From Acidobacteriaceae bacterium (GTDB lineage Bacteria; Acidobacteriota; Terriglobia; Terriglobales; Acidobacteriaceae): 64,000 bases of DNA. The notes under the pieces were generated by a model that ran no database searches, was not told the DNA's origin, and worked only from the letters and a program-made list of their open reading frames with translations. This document shows positions 28,775-36,888 of the stretch, one piece after another. The translations under genes and the position numbers were made by a program. Where the stretch lies: assembly GCA_003134995.1 (NCBI GenBank), contig PLDC01000019.1:654517-718516 (forward strand), written 5' to 3'. Positions within the stretch are counted from its first letter, which is position 1, and each line of letters begins with the position of its first letter.

Positions 28775-29776
28775 ATGAATTGGGCGGAACAAGTAGTTTT
28801 AGTGACGGGCGGGACGGGTTCGTTCGGGAAAAAGTTCGTCGAAATCATGCTGCGGGAATATCACCCCAAGCGGCTGGTGATCTTCAGCCGCGATGAACTC
28901 AAACAGCATGACATGCGCGCCGCGGGTTTCGATCATTCGAGCTTGCGGTATTTTATCGGCGACGTACGCGACGCAGGCCGGCTGCAGCGCGCTTTTGCCG
29001 GAGTCACGGTGGTGGTGCATGCGGCCGCGCTGAAACAGGTTCCAGCCTGCGAATACAATCCATTCGAAGCCATTCAGACCAACATCATGGGCGGACGCAA
29101 CGTGATCGATGCCGCCATCGATCAGGGCGTTGAGCGCATTCTCGCGCTGAGTACCGACAAGGCAGTGAACCCGATCAACCTGTACGGTGCGACGAAACTG
29201 TGCGCGGAAAAAATGTTCGTACAGGCAAACGCGTATGCGGGGACGCAGCAAACCCGCTTCAGTTGCGCGCGCTACGGAAACGTGGTCGGGAGCCGCGGCA
29301 GTGTAATCCCGGTTTTCCTCGAGCAGCGCAAGCGAGGTCGAATCACGATCACAGATCCGCGCATGACACGCTTCTGGCTCACGCTGGAACACGGGGTGCG
29401 TTTTGTGATTCGCTCGATCGAGCAAATGCACGGTGGAGAAATCTTCGTTCCCAAAATTCCCAGCATGCGTTTGGTCGATCTAGCCGAGGCCGTCGCTCCT
29501 GGATGCATGGTGGAATACATCGGTATCAGAGCCGGAGAGAAACTGCACGAGGTGTTGCTCTCTGAAGATGAAGCGCGCAACGCCGTCGAGTTGGATGAAA
29601 TATATATCATTCAGCCGTCGCATCCGTGGTGGAAGAGTGCAAACTGGGTTCAGGCTCGGGCTCTTCCTCAGGGCTTTCGCTACACCAGCGACAGCAACGA
29701 ACAGTGGCTGAGCCATGAGCAGCTCCAGGAATTGATTGAGCCCGGCGCGACGGCGGAGGCTCGTGTGCCGGCGTAG
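28775..29776 (+). CDS. pseB: UDP-N-acetylglucosamine 4,6-dehydratase, inverting (PseB)
   Basis: A 333-residue short-chain dehydrogenase/reductase that carries out the first step of pseudaminic acid synthesis: UDP-GlcNAc to UDP-2-acetamido-2,6-dideoxy-arabino-hexos-4-ulose. The NAD(P) site is TGGTGSFG (11-18); the active site is STDKAVNP (Asp128, Lys129) with YGATK (Tyr137, Lys141), the Asp/Lys version that marks inverting dehydratases. Full length for PseB. The start has gaggcagg ahead and a TATACT promoter. First gene of the nonulosonate operon. Confidence 0.95.
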   Translation: MNWAEQVVLVTGGTGSFGKKFVEIMLREYHPKRLVIFSRDELKQHDMRAAGFDHSSLRYFIGDVRDAGRLQRAFAGVTVVVHAAALKQVPACEYNPFEAIQTNIMGGRNVIDAAIDQGVERILALSTDKAVNPINLYGATKLCAEKMFVQANAYAGTQQTRFSCARYGNVVGSRGSVIPVFLEQRKRGRITITDPRMTRFWLTLEHGVRFVIRSIEQMHGGEIFVPKIPSMRLVDLAEAVAPGCMVEYIGIRAGEKLHEVLLSEDEARNAVELDEIYIIQPSHPWWKSANWVQARALPQGFRYTSDSNEQWLSHEQLQELIEPGATAEARVPA

Positions 29777-29787
29777 ATTCAGGTTTC

Positions 29788-29840
29788 AGGTCATAGGTGT
29801 TAGGTCTTAGGCTATGACCTGTGACCCAAGACCTATCACC
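29788..29840. repeat. stutter repeat forming two competing hairpins between pseB and pseC
   Basis: AGGTCATAG (29788-29796) pairs with CTATGACCT (29812-29820) over 9 bases. The segment 29796-29811 instead pairs with 29826-29840. The two structures exclude each other. A further 'ctaagacct' copy lies near 29851. Confidence 0.6.
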
Positions 29841-29871
29841 TAAGGCTTGGCTCTAAGACCTCCCAACCCAA

Positions 29872-31083
29872 ATGCAGATAACGTCCAGCAAAGAACTGCT
29901 CGCCGTCGATGGCGGTACTCCGGTTCGGAGCACGCTTCTCCCTTACGGACGGCAATCGATTGAGGAAGATGACATCCAGAGTGTGGTGGATGTGCTGCGG
30001 TCCGATTGGCTCACCACGGGCCCGAAGGTCGGAGAATTCGAGGAAGCATTCGCGGCGCGGGTGGGAGCTAAGTATGCGGTGAGCTTCAGTTCGGGCACGG
30101 CGGCGTTGCATGGCGCTGCTTTTGCGGCAGGGCTCAAGCCGGGCGATGAAGCCATCACGACTCCCATGACGTTTGCAGCCACGGCGAACTGCGTGTTGTA
30201 TCAGGGGGCGACGCCGATCTTTGCGGACGTAAGCGCTGACACGCTCAACCTAGATCCGGAGAAACTCGCGGCGCGAATCACCGCACGCACGCGGGCGATC
30301 ATCGCAGTCGACTACGCGGGACATCCGGCAGACCTGGACGCGATTCTGGAACTGGGTGCGCGACATGGGCTCGTGGTGATCGAAGATGCGTGCCACTCTC
30401 TGGGAGCGGAGTACAAGGGACGCCGCGTTGGCAGCGTCGCGCACATGTCGGTCTTCAGCTTCCATCCGGTAAAACACGTGGCGACCGGAGAAGGTGGCAT
30501 GGTCACGACCGACCGCGCAGATTTCGCCGAATCGCTGCGGCGCTTTCGTAATCACGGGATATCCAGCGACGCGCGCCAGCGTCAGGCCGAGGGGCAGTGG
30601 TTCTACGAAATGGTCTTGCTGGGTTTTAATTACCGCTTGACGGATATTGCTTGTGCTCTCGGTCTCTCGCAGTTGAAAAAACTGGAGACGAATGTGGCAC
30701 GCCGCCGCGAGATCGCGGCTCGGTACACGAGAGCATTTCGCAGCCTATCCTGCGTGATTATTCCAAGCGTGCGCTCGAACGTGAATCCAGCCTGGCACCT
30801 GTATCCGGTTCGGATGAATCCGGCGCAGTTGAATACCGACCGGGCCCAAGTGTTCCGCGCGCTGCGAGCGGAGAACATTGGCGTCAATGTGCATTACATT
30901 CCTGTCCACCTTCATCCTTACTATCGCGACCGGTTTGGCTACCGGGGCGGGGAATACCCGGTGGCCGAGACAGCGTACGAGCAACTCATCAGCTTGCCGA
31001 TGTTTCATGGAATGAGCGACCAGGATGCGGATAACGTGATCGCCGCCGTAACCAAGCTTTGCGAGCACTACAGGAAAGCGTGA
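29872..31083 (+). CDS. pseC: UDP-4-amino-4,6-dideoxy-AltNAc aminotransferase (PseC)
   Basis: A 403-residue PLP-dependent DegT/DnrJ/EryC1 enzyme that aminates the PseB product at C4 using glutamate. The PLP lysine is Lys201 in HPVKHVATGEGG. SSGTAALHGAAFA is the phosphate-binding region, and EDACHSLGAEYKG holds the Asp that binds the pyridine nitrogen. The N-terminal 'PYGRQSIEEDDIQSVVDVL' is typical of PseC. Second gene of the operon, 95 bases after pseB. Confidence 0.93.
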   Translation: MQITSSKELLAVDGGTPVRSTLLPYGRQSIEEDDIQSVVDVLRSDWLTTGPKVGEFEEAFAARVGAKYAVSFSSGTAALHGAAFAAGLKPGDEAITTPMTFAATANCVLYQGATPIFADVSADTLNLDPEKLAARITARTRAIIAVDYAGHPADLDAILELGARHGLVVIEDACHSLGAEYKGRRVGSVAHMSVFSFHPVKHVATGEGGMVTTDRADFAESLRRFRNHGISSDARQRQAEGQWFYEMVLLGFNYRLTDIACALGLSQLKKLETNVARRREIAARYTRAFRSLSCVIIPSVRSNVNPAWHLYPVRMNPAQLNTDRAQVFRALRAENIGVNVHYIPVHLHPYYRDRFGYRGGEYPVAETAYEQLISLPMFHGMSDQDADNVIAAVTKLCEHYRKA

Positions 31084-31101
31084 CGCTCGGGAGATTCTTG
31101 A

Positions 31102-31794
31102 ATGGGTTTGAAAACCACCAATGAGACAGAACAGGTCCGCACATGGAGCGGCGACTTCGGGCGCGAGTATACTGATCGCAATATTTACACGCCGGCGGAA
31201 CTGGACGAATTGTACCGCCGGAACTACGGTGTAAGCCGCACGGAGTTAAATCGATGCCTGCTGCAGGAAGTTCCCAGAGACGCGCGGATCCTCGAGGTGG
31301 GATGCAACATAGGCAACCAGTTGCTGCTTCTGCAGGAGATGGGCTTCCACAATCTGTGTGGCATCGAGATTCAGAGCTATGCCTTGGAGCGAGCCAAGGA
31401 GCGAGTTGAGGGCGCGGCCCTCACCCAGGCCTCGGTGTTAGCGATTCCTTATGCGGATCGGAATTTTGATTTGGTCTTCACGTCGGGAGTGTTGATCCAC
31501 ATTGCGCCCGCGGATTTGCCGACGGCCATGGATGAAATCCATCGCTGTGCAAAGCAATGGATATGGGGATTCGAATACTACGCGCCCGAGATGACGGAAG
31601 TGGCTTACCGCGGGCACGAAGCTTTGCTGTGGAAGACCGACTATGCCCGAAGCTACCTTGAGCGGTTTCACGATCTGGAGTTGGTGAGCGAAGATCGCAT
31701 GCGTTACCTCGACAACGAGAACGTCGATACTGCGTTTCTGCTTCGCAGAAAGGCTTGGCGAACCGTCCTGCGTACAGATCAGGGAGAAGCGTGA
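31102..31794 (+). CDS. pseudaminic-acid-associated methyltransferase
   Basis: A 230-residue class I SAM methyltransferase. ILEVGCNIGNQLLLL is the SAM motif and TSGVLIHIAP the motif II region. The N-terminal EQVRTWSGDFGREYTDRN and the WGFEYYAPE segment match the small family found only inside pseudaminic acid clusters. Whether it methylates the sugar precursor or a hydroxyl on the finished sugar is not known. It begins 18 bases after pseC and its stop overlaps the next start (GTGA). Confidence 0.88.
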   Translation: MGLKTTNETEQVRTWSGDFGREYTDRNIYTPAELDELYRRNYGVSRTELNRCLLQEVPRDARILEVGCNIGNQLLLLQEMGFHNLCGIEIQSYALERAKERVEGAALTQASVLAIPYADRNFDLVFTSGVLIHIAPADLPTAMDEIHRCAKQWIWGFEYYAPEMTEVAYRGHEALLWKTDYARSYLERFHDLELVSEDRMRYLDNENVDTAFLLRRKAWRTVLRTDQGEA

Positions 31795-32522
31795 GAATCG
31801 TTGCCATCATCCAGGCGCGTATGGGCAGCGCGCGCTTGCCCGGGAAGGTTCTCAAAGACTTGGGCGGCGACACGGTTCTGGCGAGGGTGGTGAATCGTAC
31901 GCGGCGCGCGACGCTGCTGAATGAAGTTGTTGTTGCCACTACTGTGTTGCCTGCGGACGACGTGATCGTCCGGGAGTGCGAGCGGCTGAAGGTAGCCTGT
32001 TTCCGCGGCGATGAGTTGGACGTCCTCGATCGATACTACCGAGCGGCGCAAGAATTCGCGGCTGACGTGATCGTACGAATCACGGCTGACTGTCCTCTTA
32101 TCGATCCGGAGTTGATCGACACTACAATTCGCGCAGGCCTCGACCAGAAAGCAGACTACGCGACCAACTCCTTGGTGTTAACTTACCCGCGTGGTCTGGA
32201 TGTTGAGATGTTCACCTCCGACGCCCTCGAGCGCGCCTGGCACGCCGCGTCGGAAGAACATCAAAGAGTACATGTCACGCCGTATTTGTATGAGAACCCA
32301 GAATTGTTCAAAGTAGTCTCGATCACCGACGAAGCGGATCACAGCCACTGTCGCTGGACTCTGGACATGCCCGAGGATTTGGAAATGATACGCGCGGTTT
32401 ACCAGCATTTTGGGAACCGGGACAACTTTCGCTGGAACGAGATACTGGATCTTATGGAAAACCAGGCCGAACTTGCTCTTCTGAATTCGCATGTACGGCA
32501 GAAGGCTCTGCGCGAGGGTTAG
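31791..32522 (+). CDS. spsF: SpsF-type cytidylyltransferase, probable nonulosonate activation
   Basis: A 243-residue nucleotidyltransferase. The start is GTG 31791, which overlaps the methylase stop and follows agggag. IIQARMGSARLPGKVL is the CTP-binding loop of the SpsF branch; true PseF/NeuA proteins carry IPARGGSK-type loops. DVIVRITADCPLIDPELID is also diagnostic. By position it should make the CMP-sugar from the PseI product, but this branch is poorly characterised and could activate another sugar. 26 bases precede pseG. Confidence 0.85.
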   Translation: MRIVAIIQARMGSARLPGKVLKDLGGDTVLARVVNRTRRATLLNEVVVATTVLPADDVIVRECERLKVACFRGDELDVLDRYYRAAQEFAADVIVRITADCPLIDPELIDTTIRAGLDQKADYATNSLVLTYPRGLDVEMFTSDALERAWHAASEEHQRVHVTPYLYENPELFKVVSITDEADHSHCRWTLDMPEDLEMIRAVYQHFGNRDNFRWNEILDLMENQAELALLNSHVRQKALREG

Positions 32523-32548
32523 AATCTGAAGGGCCCTACCCTATCGCG

Positions 32549-33631
32549 ATGCCGACTGAAACCTTACTCGTCCGGGCCGATGCGAATCCGGAGATCGGCA
32601 TCGGGCATGTCATGCGCTGTGTGGCCCTGGCGCAAGCGTGGCGAGACGCCGGTGGCCGGGTTGCCTTCGCACTGGCTGCGGGCGCGAAGGAACTTGGACC
32701 GCGCCTTCGCGCCGAAGGAGCAGATGTCCTAGAGGTTTCCACTGAACCCGGCACTGCTGAGGACGCAGCCCAGACGGTCGAGTTATGCAGGAGATACAAA
32801 GCCCAGTGGTTGGTGCTTGATGGATACCATTTTTCGCGAGAATATCGCGAGAGTGTGAATGCAGGCACAACCCGTTTATTGCTGGTGGATGATCATGGAG
32901 AAAGTGCGCCCTACCAATGCGACGTAGTGCTCAACCCAAACCCTTTTGCTTCGGACGCCCTCTACGCGAGCCGCGGCGATCGACCTTGTTTCCTGGTGGG
33001 CCCGCACTACGCATTGCTGCGCCGCGAGTTCCTGGATTTTCCCAGGCAAGGTCCAAGTACTCCCACTACTGCGAAACGAATACTGCTAACGTTTGGAGGA
33101 GCCGATCAAGACAACGTAACGCTGTTAGTCCTCCAGGCCCTTGATGAGATCAGCGAACCTCGCCTCGAGATCACTGTTGTCATCGGCGCCAGTAATCCCA
33201 ACATGGAGTCGCTCGCGAAAGCAACCGCGAAGTCTTCCCATGCCGCCAGATTGCTGTCGAATGTGGGTAACATGCCCGAGGTAATTTCTAAAGCAGATTT
33301 GGCGATTTCAGCCGGAGGCGTCACTTGTTGCGAATTGGCGTTTATGAGAGTGCCGATGTTTCTCATCACCCTTGCCACGAATCATGAGGAGAGCGTTGAG
33401 GCGTGGGGTCGGGCGAAGGCGGCATGGGCAGGAGGCTGGTTCGACGTTTTAAAGAGAAAGTCTCTGTCTGAATCATTGCGGCGCGTGATCGGTGACGCGG
33501 AGTTGCGCCGTGAATTTGTCGAGAACGCCGCACGAGTGGTTGACGGAAAAGGGGCGCAGAGAGTTGTGGAGGGTTTGCGTTGCGCACAAGCGGGGGACAG
33601 ATCTTCTCCCAGCCGGGCGGGTCGGGAATGA
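32549..33631 (+). CDS. pseG: UDP-2,4-diacetamido-2,4,6-trideoxy-altropyranose hydrolase (PseG)
   Basis: A 360-residue GT-B-fold hydrolase that removes UDP from the bis-amino sugar before condensation. RADANPEIGIGHVMRC contains the active-site His, and LLVDDHGESAPYQCDVVLN and ISAGGVTCCELAFMRVP match PseG. Length is normal (340-360). The C-terminus overlaps the next gene (ATGA), suggesting coupled translation. Its specificity for the 2,4-diacylated sugar implies that an N-acyltransferase must act before it; none is obvious between pseC and pseG. Confidence 0.92.
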   Translation: MPTETLLVRADANPEIGIGHVMRCVALAQAWRDAGGRVAFALAAGAKELGPRLRAEGADVLEVSTEPGTAEDAAQTVELCRRYKAQWLVLDGYHFSREYRESVNAGTTRLLLVDDHGESAPYQCDVVLNPNPFASDALYASRGDRPCFLVGPHYALLRREFLDFPRQGPSTPTTAKRILLTFGGADQDNVTLLVLQALDEISEPRLEITVVIGASNPNMESLAKATAKSSHAARLLSNVGNMPEVISKADLAISAGGVTCCELAFMRVPMFLITLATNHEESVEAWGRAKAAWAGGWFDVLKRKSLSESLRRVIGDAELRREFVENAARVVDGKGAQRVVEGLRCAQAGDRSSPSRAGRE

Positions 33632-34380
33632 AAATCGCCATCTCGCAGCCCACTTATCTACCGTGGCTGGGTTTTCTGGATTTGATCGATCAGGTCGACA
33701 CGTTCGTCCTTCTCGACAACGTGCAGTTTGAGAAGCAGTCCTGGCAGCAGCGCAACCGTATCAAGACGCCTACCGGACTGCTGTGGCTCACGGTTCCTGT
33801 GATCTTTCGAGGCCGCCTTGGACAAAAAATACAGGAAGTCGAAATTCGCGATGCGGACTTTTCGCGTAAGCATTTGCGTGCCATCGAACTCAACTACAGC
33901 CATGCCCCATTTTTTAACGCCCATTTCCCGGCGCTATCCTCGATTCTTCAGGCATGCACTTCCGGGATGTCTCTGATCGATTTGAATCTGGATTTGCTGC
34001 AATGGGTGCTGAAGTTGCTCGGTATTGACACTCCACTGATAGCGGCATCTTCTCTTGGACGGGAAGGAAAGCGCACAGAGTTGCTGGCGAATATCTGTGA
34101 AAAGCTGGGGGCAACTCAATACGTTTCTCCGGTCGGCTCTGCGGAATATCTTCTTCGCGAAATGAACGTGCTCACCGACGCCGGAGTGGAGACCGTCTTT
34201 CAGAACTACAAACATCCTGAATATCGGCAATTGTTTCCGCCATTTATTCCGTTTGCCTCCGTCCTTGATTTGATTCTCAACGAGGGACCGAGTTCGCTTG
34301 CTATCATCCGAAGTGGGCGCGGGACGCCGTTCACGCCGGAAGAACTGTCGGCGAGAATTGCAGAAGCGAAACAGGCATGA
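33628..34380 (+). CDS. WbqC family protein (copy 1)
   Basis: A 250-residue protein starting at ATG 33628 (overlaps the pseG stop). ISQPTYLPWLGFLDLID, DNVQFEKQSWQQRNRIK and LTVPV are the defining segments of the WbqC family, found in O-antigen and nonulosonate clusters. The reaction is not settled to my knowledge; a role in acyl or amino-acyl decoration of an amino sugar has been considered for such genes. It overlaps pseI by ATGA. A related copy lies at 35490, with one gene between them. Confidence 0.85.
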   Translation: MKIAISQPTYLPWLGFLDLIDQVDTFVLLDNVQFEKQSWQQRNRIKTPTGLLWLTVPVIFRGRLGQKIQEVEIRDADFSRKHLRAIELNYSHAPFFNAHFPALSSILQACTSGMSLIDLNLDLLQWVLKLLGIDTPLIAASSLGREGKRTELLANICEKLGATQYVSPVGSAEYLLREMNVLTDAGVETVFQNYKHPEYRQLFPPFIPFASVLDLILNEGPSSLAIIRSGRGTPFTPEELSARIAEAKQA

Positions 34381-35441
34381 GCGAGGCCACACTGCAGATC
34401 GGGCAGCGAACGGTGGGAGCAGGCCATCCCGTTTACATTATCGCCGAGCTTTCCGCGAATCATAATCAGGATTTCGACCGGGCATTGCGCATCGTACACG
34501 CCGCCAAAGAGGCCGGTGCCGACGCCGTCAAGCTGCAAACCTACACGCCCGATACGATTACGATCCGCTCCGACCGCGAGTGTTTCCGCATCCGCGGAGG
34601 CACGCTCTGGGACGGCCGCACTCTGCATGATCTTTACGGAGAGGCTCACACTCCGTGGGAATGGCAACCGAAGTTGAAAGCCGCGGCTAACGATCTTGGC
34701 ATGGACTTGTTTTCCAGTGCTTTCGATTCATCGGCCGTGGATTTTCTTGAATCTATGAACGTGCCCGTGCATAAGGTGGCGTCGCCGGAATTGGTGGATG
34801 TGCCACTGATCGAAAAAATGGGCCGAACGGGCAAGCCTTTAATTCTATCGACAGGCATGGCGACCCTTGAGGAAATCGACGAAGCCGTTACGGCAGCTCG
34901 TAAGGCTGGGGCCTCGCAGTTGGCTCTGCTGCGCTGTACAAGTTCTTATCCAGCGCCACCAGAGGAGATGAATCTGCGCTCGATCCCTGATCTGACGCGT
35001 CGATTCGGCCTGCCGGTCGGGCTCTCGGATCACACGCCGGGCATTGCGGTGCCGGTAGCGGCAGTGGCTCTCGGCGCCGTGCTGATCGAGGAACACTTGA
35101 CGCTCTCGCGCGCGGAAGGCGGCCCGGACCACGCTTTTTCGTTGGAGCCAGAAGAATTTAAAACGCTGGTCGAGGCGGTCCGAATGGCTGAGTCGTCGCT
35201 GGGGCAGATTCAGTACGGACCAACCCCCCGCGAACTGAGCACGCTCGCCTTCCGCCGGTCATTGTTCGTCGTACGCGATATCAGAAAAGGTGAGCCGTTT
35301 ACGCCGGAGAATGTTCGCTCCATCCGCCCGGCCAACGGGCTTCACCCAAGGCATCTGTCTGAAGTTCTCGGTCGACAAGCAGTGCGCGATATCGAATGCG
35401 GCACGCCGTTGACGTGGGACTTTGTGGATCATTCCCAGTGA
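34377..35441 (+). CDS. pseI: pseudaminic acid synthase (PseI)
   Basis: A 354-residue NeuB-family enzyme that condenses the 6-deoxy-2,4-diamido-altrose with phosphoenolpyruvate. The barrel part has YIIAELSANHNQDFDRA and GADAVKLQTYTPDTITI; HKVASPELVDVPLIE and LRCTSSYPAPPEEMN follow. A C-terminal antifreeze/SAF domain (about 290-354) ends in LGRQAVRDIECGTPLTWDFV. All hallmarks are intact. The start overlaps the WbqC stop (ATGA). Confidence 0.94.
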   Translation: MSEATLQIGQRTVGAGHPVYIIAELSANHNQDFDRALRIVHAAKEAGADAVKLQTYTPDTITIRSDRECFRIRGGTLWDGRTLHDLYGEAHTPWEWQPKLKAAANDLGMDLFSSAFDSSAVDFLESMNVPVHKVASPELVDVPLIEKMGRTGKPLILSTGMATLEEIDEAVTAARKAGASQLALLRCTSSYPAPPEEMNLRSIPDLTRRFGLPVGLSDHTPGIAVPVAAVALGAVLIEEHLTLSRAEGGPDHAFSLEPEEFKTLVEAVRMAESSLGQIQYGPTPRELSTLAFRRSLFVVRDIRKGEPFTPENVRSIRPANGLHPRHLSEVLGRQAVRDIECGTPLTWDFVDHSQ

Positions 35442-35489
35442 CGGGATGCAAGAGCGAACGTGATCTGGCAGAACATGATTTGAAAGAAC

Positions 35490-36194
35490 ATGATCGTTTC
35501 CATCAATCAACCTGGATACCTGCCTTGGCTCGGCTACTTTCATCGGATTGCGGTTGCCGACGCTCACATTGTGCTCGATCACGTTCAGTTCGAAAAAAAC
35601 AGTTTCACCAATCGAAATAAAGTTCGCGTAAGTGAAGGTTGGTGCTGGCTCACGGTTCCTGTCAGAACGGCTGGCAAGTTCGGCGACCTTCCCATCCATG
35701 AGCTGGAAATATCGCGCGAGAAACCCTGGGCATCCAAGCACTGGGAGACGTTGCGATTGAATTATTCCCACGCGCCTTTCTTTGACCAACACGCTGGCTT
35801 TTTTCGGAGTGTCTACTCTCGCACCTGGCTTAAGCTCGCGGATCTCATGCGTGAGGTGACTGGTTACCTGCTCGAAGTCTTCAGCATTCACACGAAACTC
35901 TATTTCAGTTCGCAGATGAAGGGCCGCGGGAAAAAAGATGAACTGCTCGTGAACCTGTGCCGCGAACTCGGGGCCACGGGTTACCTCTCAGGCCCGCAGG
36001 GCAGGAACTACCTGCGGGAGGAGTTGTTCGGTGAGCACAACATCGCCGTCCGATATGATGATTACCATCACCCTGTGTACTCGCAGGTGTATCCGGGGTT
36101 TGAGCCCTTTATGGCGGCGATCGATTTGTTGTTCAATGCGGGTCCTGCAAGCCGCGAAATTCTATTGAAAGATCAAAAATGGGTCGCGTTATGA
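35490..36194 (+). CDS. WbqC family protein (copy 2)
   Basis: A 234-residue relative of copy 1: VSINQPGYLPWLGYFHRIA, DHVQFEKNSFTNRNKVR and LTVPVRTAGKFGDLP align with ISQPTYLPWLGFLDLID, DNVQFEKQSWQQRNRIK and LTVPVIFRGRLGQKI. C-terminal halves also match (RGKKDELLVNLCRELGATGYLSG versus REGKRTELLANICEKLGATQYVS). Two WbqC genes in one operon are unusual and suggest two related modifications. Its stop overlaps the next start. Confidence 0.85.
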   Translation: MIVSINQPGYLPWLGYFHRIAVADAHIVLDHVQFEKNSFTNRNKVRVSEGWCWLTVPVRTAGKFGDLPIHELEISREKPWASKHWETLRLNYSHAPFFDQHAGFFRSVYSRTWLKLADLMREVTGYLLEVFSIHTKLYFSSQMKGRGKKDELLVNLCRELGATGYLSGPQGRNYLREELFGEHNIAVRYDDYHHPVYSQVYPGFEPFMAAIDLLFNAGPASREILLKDQKWVAL

Positions 36195-36871
36195 ATGTGC
36201 TGGTCGTTGCCGCCCACCCCGATGACGAACTGCTAGGATGTGGTGGAACCGCGGCCCGGCTGGCGCGCGAGGGGCACTCGGTGTACATGGCGATACTGGG
36301 CGAGGGAATCACGTCGCGGCATGCCCAGCGCTCGAGTGCCGATCCCACGGAACTCACCAGCTTGCACGATTGCAGCCAGCGCGTTGCGGATCTGCTTGGG
36401 GTGAAGGAACTGTCTCTGCACGGATTGCCTGACAACCGCTTTGACACACTTCCTTTGCTGGATGTGATCAAGCTGGTGAAGAGTTTGGTGGAGCGCTGGC
36501 GCCCGGCTGCGATTTATACCCATCACGGTGGCGATTTGAATGTTGACCACCAGGTAGTGAGCCGCGCCGTCCTCACGGCGGCGCGCCCTATCGAAGGTGG
36601 TTCGGTTCGGGAGCTTTACATGTTTGAGATCGCATCTTCCACGGAGTGGGCGTTTCAGCAATTCGCGCCCGTGTTCAAGCCGAATGTTTTCGTGAACATC
36701 GAGTCCACATTGTCCTTGAAACTGGAAGGCATGCTGCAATACGAAAGCGAAGTTCGAAAGTTTCCGCATCCTCGGTCGCCGGAAGCATTGACGGCGATTG
36801 CTCAGCGATGGGGCAGCGTAGTGGGCTGTAAGGCGGCGGAGGCTTTTGAGGCAGTAATGCTGATTCGCTGA
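36191..36871 (+). CDS. PIG-L family N-deacetylase
   Basis: A 226-residue zinc hydrolase. AAHPDDELLGCGG carries the family's zinc/catalytic HPDDE (residues 9-13) and HHGGDLNVDHQVVS the second metal motif. PIG-L enzymes remove N-acetyl groups from GlcNAc-type substrates. The start at 36191 uses the ATGA overlap with WbqC; ATG 36179 is the alternative. A deacetylase within a pseudaminic acid operon is not part of the standard pathway and suggests that an acetamido group is swapped for another acyl group, or left as a free amine. Confidence 0.88.
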   Translation: MNVLVVAAHPDDELLGCGGTAARLAREGHSVYMAILGEGITSRHAQRSSADPTELTSLHDCSQRVADLLGVKELSLHGLPDNRFDTLPLLDVIKLVKSLVERWRPAAIYTHHGGDLNVDHQVVSRAVLTAARPIEGGSVRELYMFEIASSTEWAFQQFAPVFKPNVFVNIESTLSLKLEGMLQYESEVRKFPHPRSPEALTAIAQRWGSVVGCKAAEAFEAVMLIR

Positions 36872-36888
36872 GCGCACGAAATCAGAAG

